Positions 40,852 to 49,452 of a stretch of DNA of 64,000 nucleotides are shown piece by piece. The stretch spans positions 186,001-250,000 of the forward strand of contig JAWSVK010000001.1 in NCBI GenBank assembly GCA_033851955.1. Direction: 5' to 3'. The position numbers and the translations under genes were made by a program. This DNA is from Profundibacter sp033851955. GTDB taxonomy: Bacteria > Pseudomonadota > Alphaproteobacteria > Rhodobacterales > Rhodobacteraceae. Every line of letters starts with the position of its first letter. Within the stretch, counting starts at the first letter, position 1. A model generated the notes under the pieces. That model saw only the letters and a list, made by a program, of their open reading frames with translations, searched no databases and was not told where the DNA came from.

Positions 40852-43295
40852 TGGCACAGAAACTTGTGATCATCGGGGCTGGCATGGCGTCTGGCAGGTT
40901 GATCGAGCAATTGATCGACACGGACGCCTCGGCCTATGACATCATCCTTATTAACGCAGAACCACGCGGCAACTATAACCGCATCATGCTGTCGCCCGTT
41001 TTGTCCGGTGACAAAACCTACAAAGACATCGTGACGCATTCCGATGAATGGTACGCGGACAACAACATCACCACCTATTTCGGCGAGGCTGTAACGGCCG
41101 TTGATCGCAAGAACAAAACAGTCTCAACGGCGTCACATAAGGTTGCCTATGACAGGTTGGTGATCGCAACGGGTTCTGCCCCGATTATCATTCCGGTCGC
41201 AGGCAAGGAATTACCAGGCGTCATGGCCTACCGCGATCTGGACGATGTGAACAGCATGCTAGAGGCCTGCGAAAAACCTGCTGCAAACGCTGTGGTTATC
41301 GGTGGCGGGCTATTGGGTTTAGAGGCTGCAGCCGGTCTAAAGCAACGCGGCATGGAGGTGACAGTGCTGCATATCGCACCGCACTTGATGGAGCGTCAGT
41401 TGGATCCCGCTGCGGGTCATCTGTTACGCAAAGATCTGGAGCGTCGCGACATTAACATCCACACCGAGGCCTACACCAAAGCCATTCTAGGAAACCACAA
41501 GGTCGATGCGGTTTTGCTGGAAGATGGCACAATCTACCCTGCCGATATTGTCGTGATGTCGGTTGGCATCCGACCCGAAACACGGCTGGCGACCGACATG
41601 GGGTTGGCTGTTGAACGGGGCATCGTGGTGGACGACAACATGCGCACCAGCGTCGATGACATTTTCGCGGTTGGCGAATGTATTGAGCACCGTGATCAGC
41701 TTTTTGGTTTGGTCGCGCCGCTTTATGATCAAGCCAAAGTTCTGGCCAAAACCCTGCTGGGGGAAGAGGCCGTCTTTAGCCCCGTTGAGCTGTCGACAAA
41801 GCTCAAGGTCACGGGGTGCGATTTATTTTCCGCCGGTGATTTTGCTGATGCGGATGACCGCGAGGAAATCGTGTTCCGCGATGCTGTGCGGGGTGTTTAC
41901 AAGCGGCTCATTTTACAAAACGACGTGATCATTGGCGCTGTGATGTACGGCGACACGGATGACGGCGGCTGGTTCTTGCAAAAAATCAAATCCGGCGAGG
42001 ATATCAGCGGCATTCGCGACACCCTGATTTTCGGTCCAAACTTTGCAGGCGGTGCCCCCGTGGACCCGTTGGCAGCCGTTGCAGCCTTGCCGCTTGATGC
42101 GGAAATCTGTGGTTGCAACGGCGTTTCCAAAGGCGACATTCTGGCCGCAATCGAGGCGGGAGCCGATGGGCTCGATGCGGTCAAAGCCATCACCAAGGCG
42201 TCAACATCCTGTGGCACCTGTGCGGGGTTAACAGCGCAGGTCGTGCAGATCAGTCTGGGCGATGATTTCATCTTGCCCGAGGCTGCAACCCTATGTAAAT
42301 GCACCGACTACAGCCACGACGACGTTCGAAAGCTGATCCTGTCTAAAGGGTTGAAAACCATCCCCCAAGCCATGCAAGATCTGCAATGGAAAACCTCATG
42401 TGGCTGCATCACCTGCCGCCCAGCCCTGAATTACTACATGGTTTGCGCTTGGCCGGGTGACTATGTTGATGACGGTCAAAGCCGCTATATCAACGAGCGC
42501 GTTCACGCCAACATCCAAAAAGACGGCACCTATTCGGTGGTGCCCCGGATGTTTGGCGGCATCACGACACCAGATGAGCTGCGCGCGATTGCCGATGTTG
42601 CGGACAAGTTCAATGTGCCCACCGTCAAGGTGACGGGCGGCCAACGCATTGACCTTCTGGGCATCGAAAAGGAAGATTTACCCGCGATTTGGTACGATTT
42701 GAACGCAGCTGGCATGATGTCGGGACAAGCCTATGCCAAAGGGCTGCGAACTGTGAAAACATGTGTCGGCTCGGACCATTGCCGGTTTGGCACCCAAGAC
42801 AGCACAGGTCTGGGGATTAAGCTGGAAAAATCGATGTGGGGCGCATGGTCGCCGCATAAATTCAAGCTGGCTGTATCGGGTTGCCCACGCAATTGCGCCG
42901 AAGCGACCTGCAAGGATCTAGGCATCATCTGCGTTGATTCTGGCTATCAAGTCTTGGTCGGCGGCGCGGCTGGAATGGATCTGCGCGAAACCGATTTGCT
43001 GGCACAGGTTGTGACAGAAGACGAAGCGATCGAGTTGGCGGAAGCATTTTATCAACTTTACCGCGAGGGCGCACAATATTTGCATCGCCCCTATAAATGG
43101 ATCGCCAAAGTTGGGCTGGATTGGTGCAAAGAACAATTGGTTGATGACTTGGAAAACCGCGCAGCACTGTCCGCACGTTTCCGTCACAGTCAACAATTTT
43201 ACCAAGTTGATCCATGGGAGCAGCGCGCGTCAAAAGGCCATGAGGCATATGAATACGCGCCGCTTGCAGATTTCACTAAGGAGGCCGCAGAATGA
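40851..43295 (+). CDS. nirB: Assimilatory nitrite reductase, large subunit (NAD(P)H-dependent)
   Basis: The 814-residue enzyme reduces nitrite to ammonium. Order: FAD/NAD(P)H domains (1-400; VIIGAGMASGRLIEQL, then AVVIGGGLLGLEAAAGLK); two BFD-like [2Fe-2S] segments (about 420-470, CGCNG and CGTCAG; about 480-530, CKCTD and CGCITC); nitrite/sulfite reductase domain with the ferredoxin-like half near 550. The siroheme/[4Fe-4S] cysteines are in CVGSDHC (about 637-643) and CPRNC (about 677-681). All expected cluster ligands are present. It overlaps nirD by 4 bases. Confidence 0.94.
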   Translation: MAQKLVIIGAGMASGRLIEQLIDTDASAYDIILINAEPRGNYNRIMLSPVLSGDKTYKDIVTHSDEWYADNNITTYFGEAVTAVDRKNKTVSTASHKVAYDRLVIATGSAPIIIPVAGKELPGVMAYRDLDDVNSMLEACEKPAANAVVIGGGLLGLEAAAGLKQRGMEVTVLHIAPHLMERQLDPAAGHLLRKDLERRDINIHTEAYTKAILGNHKVDAVLLEDGTIYPADIVVMSVGIRPETRLATDMGLAVERGIVVDDNMRTSVDDIFAVGECIEHRDQLFGLVAPLYDQAKVLAKTLLGEEAVFSPVELSTKLKVTGCDLFSAGDFADADDREEIVFRDAVRGVYKRLILQNDVIIGAVMYGDTDDGGWFLQKIKSGEDISGIRDTLIFGPNFAGGAPVDPLAAVAALPLDAEICGCNGVSKGDILAAIEAGADGLDAVKAITKASTSCGTCAGLTAQVVQISLGDDFILPEAATLCKCTDYSHDDVRKLILSKGLKTIPQAMQDLQWKTSCGCITCRPALNYYMVCAWPGDYVDDGQSRYINERVHANIQKDGTYSVVPRMFGGITTPDELRAIADVADKFNVPTVKVTGGQRIDLLGIEKEDLPAIWYDLNAAGMMSGQAYAKGLRTVKTCVGSDHCRFGTQDSTGLGIKLEKSMWGAWSPHKFKLAVSGCPRNCAEATCKDLGIICVDSGYQVLVGGAAGMDLRETDLLAQVVTEDEAIELAEAFYQLYREGAQYLHRPYKWIAKVGLDWCKEQLVDDLENRAALSARFRHSQQFYQVDPWEQRASKGHEAYEYAPLADFTKEAAE

Positions 43296-43630
43296 GCGAT
43301 TTTATCGATATTGGTGCTGTAGATGACATCCCAATCCGTGCAGCACGGATCGTGAAAACCAACCAAGGGTGCATTGCCGTATTTCGCAATGCCGCCAACA
43401 AGGTTTTTGCGATTGATGACAAATGCCCGCACAAGGGTGGCCCATTGTCGAACGGCATTCAACATGGTGAAAGCATCACCTGCCCCCTGCACAATTGGGT
43501 GTTTGACCTGAACTCGGGTCAAGCACAGGGCGTGGATGAAGGCCGCGTGAAAACCTACACCACCAAGATCGAAAATGGCCGTATTTTCATGGAAAAATCC
43601 GCGCTATTTGTCGATGTAGCCGCGGAATGA
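43292..43630 (+). CDS. nirD: Nitrite reductase small subunit with Rieske centre
   Basis: The 112-residue protein has a full Rieske [2Fe-2S] motif: Cys45-Pro-His47 and Cys64-X2-His67. E. coli NirD has lost these ligands, so here the subunit can carry electrons, like NasG of Paracoccus. It overlaps nirB and nasA by 4 bases each, so the reductase parts are translated in a set order. Confidence 0.92.
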   Translation: MSDFIDIGAVDDIPIRAARIVKTNQGCIAVFRNAANKVFAIDDKCPHKGGPLSNGIQHGESITCPLHNWVFDLNSGQAQGVDEGRVKTYTTKIENGRIFMEKSALFVDVAAE

Positions 43631-46260
43631 CGGGGGTCAAAACGACTTGCGCCTATTGCGGAGTGGGCTGCGGCGTGACTGCCTCTCCCGATGGCAAAGG
43701 CGGGGCCGACATCAAAGGCGACGACACCCACCCCGCCAACTTCGGACGGCTTTGTCTGAAGGGTTTGCAGCTGGGTCAAACCTTATCGCTTGATGACCGG
43801 TTGCTTACGCCTATCATTGATGGCGCGGCGGCCGACTGGGACACGGCCAGCGGATTGGTTGCGAATAAAATCAACCAGTCAATCAAGGATCACGGGCCAG
43901 ACAGCGTTGCCTTTTACGTGTCGGGCCAGTTGATGACCGAAGACTATTATGTCGCCAACAAATTGATGAAAGGTTTTATTGGGTCGGCCAATATCGACAC
44001 CAATTCACGGCTTTGTATGGCCTCGAGCGTCATTGGCCACAAACGCGCTTTTGGAACGGACACAGTTCCCGGCACCTATGCCGATCTGGACGAAGCCGAT
44101 TTGGTGGTCATGGTTGGCTCGAACTTGGCATGGTGCCACCCGGTTTTACATCAACGTGTGATCGCTGCCAAAGAAAACCGTGGCACGCAGATCGTAAATA
44201 TCGACCCGCGCCGCACGGCCACCTCTGACATGGCGGATGTTCATCTGGGCATCAAACCCGGCGGGGATGTCGCCCTTTTCAATGGGTTGCTGGCAGCGAT
44301 TGCAGAAAGTGACCACGTGGACACAGATTATGTCCGCGATCATGTCGATGGTTATGACGAAGCCGTGGCATCAGCACGCAAAATGCGCGACGCGGGCCTA
44401 AGCGACGCGACCGGTTTGACCGCCAAAGAACTCGACGAGTTCTACCGCCTATGGACCGGTACAAAACGCGTGGTCACGATTTTTTCGCAGGGTGTAAATC
44501 AGGCCAGTGATGGATCTGACAAAGTAAATGCGATCATCAACTGTCATTTGGCGACGGGACGGATTGGCAAGGTTGGCAGCGGCCCTTTTTCGGTGACAGG
44601 TCAACCCAACGCCATGGGCGGGCGCGAAGTTGGCGGTTTGGCCACGATGCTGGCCGCCCACTTAGATGTCGAAAACGCAGATCACCGCGCGTTGGTTTCT
44701 GAATTTTGGGACGCACCGAACCTGCCGAAACGCCAAGGGCTAAGGGCCGTTGACATGTTTGAGGCCTGCGCCAGCGGCCAGATCAAAGTGTTATGGATCA
44801 TGTGCACAAACCCTGCCGCCAGCATGCCACGTGCAGATGCGGTGGCCGAGGCGATCAAAAACGTGGATTTTGTCGTCGTATCGGACATCATCGCCGACAC
44901 CGACACAACACGCTTGGCGGATGTGGTTTTGCCGGCAACAGGTTGGGGCGAAAAGGACGGCACAGTCACCAATTCAGAGCGCCGCATTTCGCGCCAACGC
45001 GCATTCTTGCCCGCACCTGGGCACGCAAAACACGACTGGGAAATCATCTGTGGCGTTGCAAAGAAAATGGGTTTTTCGGACGGTTTTGACTATTCAAATC
45101 CGCATGAGATTTTTACCGAATGGGCCGCTATGACCGCCCTATCAGCCCAAGCTGGTAAGGACTTGGACTTGACTGCTTTGTCAGACCTGTCATCCATTGA
45201 GTATGATAAAATAGCGCCCGTACAATGGCCCGTACAGCCGGACAAAAGCGACACCCGTTTCTTTGCTGACGGTCAGTTTTTCACTGAAAACAACAAGGCC
45301 AAGATGCTGCCGATCGCCGCGTCAAACAGCCCAAATGTTACCTCGGAAACTTACAATCTTGTGCTGAATACCGGCCGCATTCGCAACCATTGGCACACCA
45401 TGACCCGCAGCGCAAAATCCGTAAGCCTGAGCGAGCATGTCGCGGAACCTTTTTTGGAAATCCACCCCAAAGACGCAAGTTCTTTGGGCATTGAAACGGC
45501 TGATTTGGTCGCCATGAACAGCCCGCACGGCGACGTCGTCTTGCGTGCTTTGGTGACCGATCGCATTCAATGCGGTCAGGTCTTTGCTCCTATTCACTGG
45601 ACATCAATCTGGGCCTCCAAAGCCCGCGTTGATACGCTCATACCATCGTTTACCGATCCAGCATCGGGTCAACCAGAATTCAAACGCACGCCGGTTAATG
45701 TCAAAAAACTAGACCTGTCTTGTTATGGGTTTGCGATCGGCCTGAACGAGCCAAAATCCGACACCGATTATTGGGCCAAGGCCCAAACCAAGACGGGTTG
45801 GCGCGTCGAGTTCGCTGCAGCCGAAATGCCGCTCGATTTTGAACAATTCGCACGCGCGCAATTAGACCAACTGGGCGCAGACTCTGTGACATATGCAGAC
45901 GAAAATCGCGGCCAAAAACGCATTGCCTTTGTCGAAAATGGTGTCGTCGTTGGCGCTATGTTTGTTGCACCAACACCTGTTCAATTGTCACGTCAGTTCG
46001 TGGTCGATTGCTTTGACAGCGTTGCCGATAGCAGTATTTTAGCGGGTGTTTCAGGGGCGGCTGGCATCGATGCGGGCCCGACGGTGTGCGCTTGCTTTAA
46101 CGTAGGCGTTAACACATTAATTGATGCGATACAGTCCGGCAGAGTGTCCACCACAGATCAGATATCAAGCATTTTGCTAGCCGGATCAAACTGCGGTTCC
46201 TGTCGGCCCGAACTGGCAAATCTGTTGAACAGACACCAACCCAAAATTGCGGCTGAATGA
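43627..46260 (+). CDS. nasA: Assimilatory nitrate reductase catalytic subunit with C-terminal BFD domain
   Basis: The 877-residue molybdopterin oxidoreductase reduces nitrate to nitrite in the cytoplasm. The N-terminal [4Fe-4S] ligands are Cys8, Cys11, Cys15 and Cys43. The Mo-binding cysteine is in SRLCMASSV near residue 129. Mo-bis-MGD contacts such as QPNAMGGREVGG near 325 and the C-terminal dinucleotide-binding domain (about 570-690) are present. A BFD-like [2Fe-2S] tail (CACFN near 823, CGSC near 857) marks it as the assimilatory type. It is the last gene of the operon; the siroheme synthase gene often found here is absent. Electron donor is probably the NirB/NirD chain or a ferredoxin. 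Confidence 0.93.
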   Translation: MTGVKTTCAYCGVGCGVTASPDGKGGADIKGDDTHPANFGRLCLKGLQLGQTLSLDDRLLTPIIDGAAADWDTASGLVANKINQSIKDHGPDSVAFYVSGQLMTEDYYVANKLMKGFIGSANIDTNSRLCMASSVIGHKRAFGTDTVPGTYADLDEADLVVMVGSNLAWCHPVLHQRVIAAKENRGTQIVNIDPRRTATSDMADVHLGIKPGGDVALFNGLLAAIAESDHVDTDYVRDHVDGYDEAVASARKMRDAGLSDATGLTAKELDEFYRLWTGTKRVVTIFSQGVNQASDGSDKVNAIINCHLATGRIGKVGSGPFSVTGQPNAMGGREVGGLATMLAAHLDVENADHRALVSEFWDAPNLPKRQGLRAVDMFEACASGQIKVLWIMCTNPAASMPRADAVAEAIKNVDFVVVSDIIADTDTTRLADVVLPATGWGEKDGTVTNSERRISRQRAFLPAPGHAKHDWEIICGVAKKMGFSDGFDYSNPHEIFTEWAAMTALSAQAGKDLDLTALSDLSSIEYDKIAPVQWPVQPDKSDTRFFADGQFFTENNKAKMLPIAASNSPNVTSETYNLVLNTGRIRNHWHTMTRSAKSVSLSEHVAEPFLEIHPKDASSLGIETADLVAMNSPHGDVVLRALVTDRIQCGQVFAPIHWTSIWASKARVDTLIPSFTDPASGQPEFKRTPVNVKKLDLSCYGFAIGLNEPKSDTDYWAKAQTKTGWRVEFAAAEMPLDFEQFARAQLDQLGADSVTYADENRGQKRIAFVENGVVVGAMFVAPTPVQLSRQFVVDCFDSVADSSILAGVSGAAGIDAGPTVCACFNVGVNTLIDAIQSGRVSTTDQISSILLAGSNCGSCRPELANLLNRHQPKIAAE

Positions 46261-46294
46261 TAAGGCTTTCGTAGAACTTCGCCGCAATACGGGT

Positions 46295-48562
46295 TTAAAT
46301 TGCAACGATGTCGGCGCCCTTGCTCAATTTCGCGCTTCGTAGATACCTCTGAAGATTCAGCATGCTCATCGGCCGAGCAAGAAGATAACCTTGGAAGCGG
46401 GTGCATCCAACAGCCCTCGCGGTTAACAATTGTTCTTGTGTTTCAATACCTTCCGCGCAAACGATAATGTTCATCGCATGGCCCATTTCAGCAATGGTTG
46501 CCAAAAGTCGCCGGTTTTCACGGGATGTCGGGGCGGCCTGCACAAGGCCTTTATCAATTTTCAAACAATGCGGCCGCAGTTTCAACAGGCTGACGACAGA
46601 AGAATGCCCAGTGCCAAAATCATCGACGCCGACGCTAAAGCCACGTGATTTCAAGGCTTTAACATTTCTGGAAAGCGTGTTGTTTTCATTATCTAAAAAT
46701 ATCGATTCCAGCAGCTCAAAAGCAAATCTTTTGGGGTCGGCAGATACAAAATCAACCGCGTCCATTAACTGCGGATCTCCCAACCGACGAAACGAAACAT
46801 TCACCGCAACCTGTGGCACATGCAATCCAAGTTTGTCCCAGTGAGCAAGGTCCCGCACCGCTTGACTGAAAATGAGTTGATCGATCTCACCTTCGATTTT
46901 TAACTCATAAGCTTGGTCCATGAAATCTTTGGGATGTACGACCCCGCCATTTGGATGAATCCATCGCGCCAAGGCTTCGACTCCCACAACGCTGGTGCAA
47001 TCAACACCAAACTGAGGTTGGTAAAACGGCTGTATCTGACCATTTCCTAATGCCTCAAGCAGCTCATCAGAGCGGTGGACGCGCGTGTTAGATCTGTATG
47101 GAATTGATGAAGAAAAAGCATATCGGTTCCGGCCTGATTTCTTGGCGCGGTACATGGCATGGTCTGCCTGTGTGAGCCAGTCTTCTGGTGCGGAGCGGCT
47201 ATCAGCGGCGACCTGATGAATGCCAACAGACAGGCCAACTCTGCATTTCTGCTGCCCCTTTAAAAACGGATGTTGTGCGCAATTGATGAAGCTCTTGGCG
47301 GTGTTTTCCAAATAGTCTCGGACTTCGCGCCATGAAGGTTGGTCGCGCCCTATAGATTTGCAAATCGCGACAAATTCGTCGCCACCACTACGGGCCAGAA
47401 ACGTACCAGGTTGCATCACCTCTTCTAGGCGTTTCGAAATTTCGATGAGCAGATGATCACCAAAAGCATGGCCGTAAGTGTCGTTGACTTCTTTGAAGCC
47501 ATCCAGATCGAGCAAGATCAAACCGGGATGGCCTTTGCCCGCCAACTTTTGCAGTTCAAGGTCAAGATATCTGCGGTTAGGAAGGCCTGTTAAGTGGTCA
47601 TGCAGCGCGAGCGTTTCGAGATCTCGGCGCGCGGTTTCCAGATCTTGCTCGCGGCGTTTGAGGGTTCGTATGGTGCGTTGCCTTTGTACGAACAAAACAC
47701 TTGTCATAGTGGCCAAGGAAATCACAGCAATCGCGACAGCCAGCAAAAGGCTTCTGAAAACCGCCGAGGACGTCGTACTGCCCCACCCCGCCAGCGGACG
47801 CGCTGACAACTGCCATGACCCGTTGGGAAAATTCACTTCGGTAAAAACCGGATTGTCAGCCAGTAATTCGGCGGGGCCCAAATATTGCTCACCCTGTATA
47901 CCTTTGTCATCGCGCCCAGCAAGCGCGAGTTCGAGCCCATGGTCAAGGTTCAACAAGCCCGCATTCTGGTAAAGGCTGGGCACGTCAATCGCAACGGACA
48001 AAACCCCCCAAAATTCGTGACTCCCCCCGATCTCGCTAAAAACAGGGAACAACCCGATAAATGCCTGATCACCTTGGGTCGTTTCGACAGGGCCAACGAG
48101 ACTAAACTCGCCGGCATCACGTACATGCTGGGCGGCATCGCTTAGGGCTTCGTTGGTATTATAGTTCAACCCTAGAAGGGTTTCCTTGCTTTTAAACGGA
48201 GCGACGAGGTTCACCACCATATTGCGCGCGCCCGCAACATTTTGGATCCCGCTTGATTGGGAGATCATATGGCTGGTCAACAAATTGAACCGCGTCAGCG
48301 TCATATCCGGTTCCGTCGCCAACGCAGCTACGATCCCGTGCGCTGCTTGAATTTGCTGGTTTAGGTTGCTTTCAAGTTGAGCATCAAGCGTTTCAAGCTG
48401 AGTTCTCACCCGCTCCCGCTCGTTTTGCATCTCGATAATATGGTGTTGCTTCTCCGTTGCGACACCCACGGCAATTACAGCTATCACAACAAAAAGGATG
48501 GGCACATAGCTACGCCATTCCTTTCGGTCACGCACTCGGGCAATTACCTCTCGCATGCTCAT
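46295..48562 (-). CDS. CHASE-GGDEF-EAL cyclic-di-GMP protein
   Basis: The 755-residue membrane protein has a transmembrane helix (about 20-36), a periplasmic CHASE-type sensory domain (about 70-255), a second helix (about 265-290), a GGDEF domain with the intact SGGDEF motif near 390, and an EAL domain with VEALARW near 528 and DDFGTGHSSV near 650. Both active-site motifs are intact, so it may make and break c-di-GMP. It is alone on the strand, and an exact CtrA-type site lies 56 bases upstream, suggesting cell-cycle or motility control. Confidence 0.9.
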   Translation of the reverse strand: MSMREVIARVRDRKEWRSYVPILFVVIAVIAVGVATEKQHHIIEMQNERERVRTQLETLDAQLESNLNQQIQAAHGIVAALATEPDMTLTRFNLLTSHMISQSSGIQNVAGARNMVVNLVAPFKSKETLLGLNYNTNEALSDAAQHVRDAGEFSLVGPVETTQGDQAFIGLFPVFSEIGGSHEFWGVLSVAIDVPSLYQNAGLLNLDHGLELALAGRDDKGIQGEQYLGPAELLADNPVFTEVNFPNGSWQLSARPLAGWGSTTSSAVFRSLLLAVAIAVISLATMTSVLFVQRQRTIRTLKRREQDLETARRDLETLALHDHLTGLPNRRYLDLELQKLAGKGHPGLILLDLDGFKEVNDTYGHAFGDHLLIEISKRLEEVMQPGTFLARSGGDEFVAICKSIGRDQPSWREVRDYLENTAKSFINCAQHPFLKGQQKCRVGLSVGIHQVAADSRSAPEDWLTQADHAMYRAKKSGRNRYAFSSSIPYRSNTRVHRSDELLEALGNGQIQPFYQPQFGVDCTSVVGVEALARWIHPNGGVVHPKDFMDQAYELKIEGEIDQLIFSQAVRDLAHWDKLGLHVPQVAVNVSFRRLGDPQLMDAVDFVSADPKRFAFELLESIFLDNENNTLSRNVKALKSRGFSVGVDDFGTGHSSVVSLLKLRPHCLKIDKGLVQAAPTSRENRRLLATIAEMGHAMNIIVCAEGIETQEQLLTARAVGCTRFQGYLLARPMSMLNLQRYLRSAKLSKGADIVAI

Positions 48563-48617
48563 CTCGCCTATAACTTGACTGCTACCAGTTAAATAGCCGA
48601 AGAATGGGTAAAAAGTG

Positions 48618-48632
48618 TTAACAAATAGTTAA
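48618..48632 (-). promoter_or_regulatory. CtrA-type binding site
   Basis: TTAA (48618-48621), seven bases, TTAA (48629-48632) is an exact match to the TTAA-N7-TTAA consensus. It is in a GTTAAC-N5-GTTAAC context, so it reads the same in both directions. It lies 56 bases upstream of the GGDEF-EAL start codon. Confidence 0.65.
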
Positions 48633-48842
48633 CGGCTAGGCTACGCAAGCATGACTGGCGCTCAAATTGTTCTTTTTGTGTCCAGATCGCTTCAAGAATT
48701 TCGGTGGTCGCCTGCGGTTTTTCAAATTCAAAAGGTTGGCCTATTGGTGTGAACGCATAAGGCCCGCAAACAAGCGACGTTGAGGCTTGGACAAACCGAC
48801 CCTAAACGAATGCATACTTTTTGAGAATTGCCTTAGGGTTTA

Positions 48843-49355
48843 TCAGAACAATTCAACTTCATTGCTCGTGGTATCGATCCTAATTGGTGCCTTTTCTTCG
48901 ATGAACTCTGCCCGACCCAGTAACTTTTGCCGGGCACGCCCTGACTGCGGCCAAAATTGAATTCGCCTAGCCTGATCGCCTCCTAGGCTTTGACTTAAAC
49001 AAGGGATGTCTTCTGCCTGTAAAAACGAGATGACGAATTCCCCGTTTTTATCGCCCGTATCTGAGAATTTTGATATCATTTTCCCACCCCCAAATAGCTT
49101 TGCCTGAAGTCGTTGTTTAATACCACCTTGCTTAATAATCGCGTTTATCAACAACTCCATGGCATTCACACGAGATCCATCAGCATCTGGATTGTGACCG
49201 GTGCCATGGGGTAACAAAATATGATTCATTCCACCAACGCCAGCAACGGGGTCCCAAAGGCACGCGGAAACACATGACCCCAAAATGGTCGTAATCATTG
49301 CGTCCTCCTCATTTGCAGTTGCAAATTCACCTTGGGTGATATGTATCGTCTTCAT
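48843..49355 (-). CDS. cheD: CheD, chemoreceptor glutamine deamidase
   Basis: The 170-residue protein has the CheD core with ILGSCVSACLWDPVAGVGGMNHILLPHG: the catalytic Cys28 and His45 are in place, with Thr22 or Thr23 as the third residue. CheD converts glutamines of chemoreceptors to glutamates and interacts with CheC. It follows the chemoreceptor gene by about 100 bases on the same strand and probably acts on it. No cheA, cheW, cheB or cheR is in the window. Confidence 0.9.
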   Translation of the reverse strand: MKTIHITQGEFATANEEDAMITTILGSCVSACLWDPVAGVGGMNHILLPHGTGHNPDADGSRVNAMELLINAIIKQGGIKQRLQAKLFGGGKMISKFSDTGDKNGEFVISFLQAEDIPCLSQSLGGDQARRIQFWPQSGRARQKLLGRAEFIEEKAPIRIDTTSNEVELF

Positions 49356-49452
49356 CAATTTTATTCCCTCGTTTGCCTACGTATTGCTGCAAATTGGATT
49401 TTCCACTTTCCACGCTTGCAAGAGCCGTCACCCTAGGCCACCAGACACCTTC

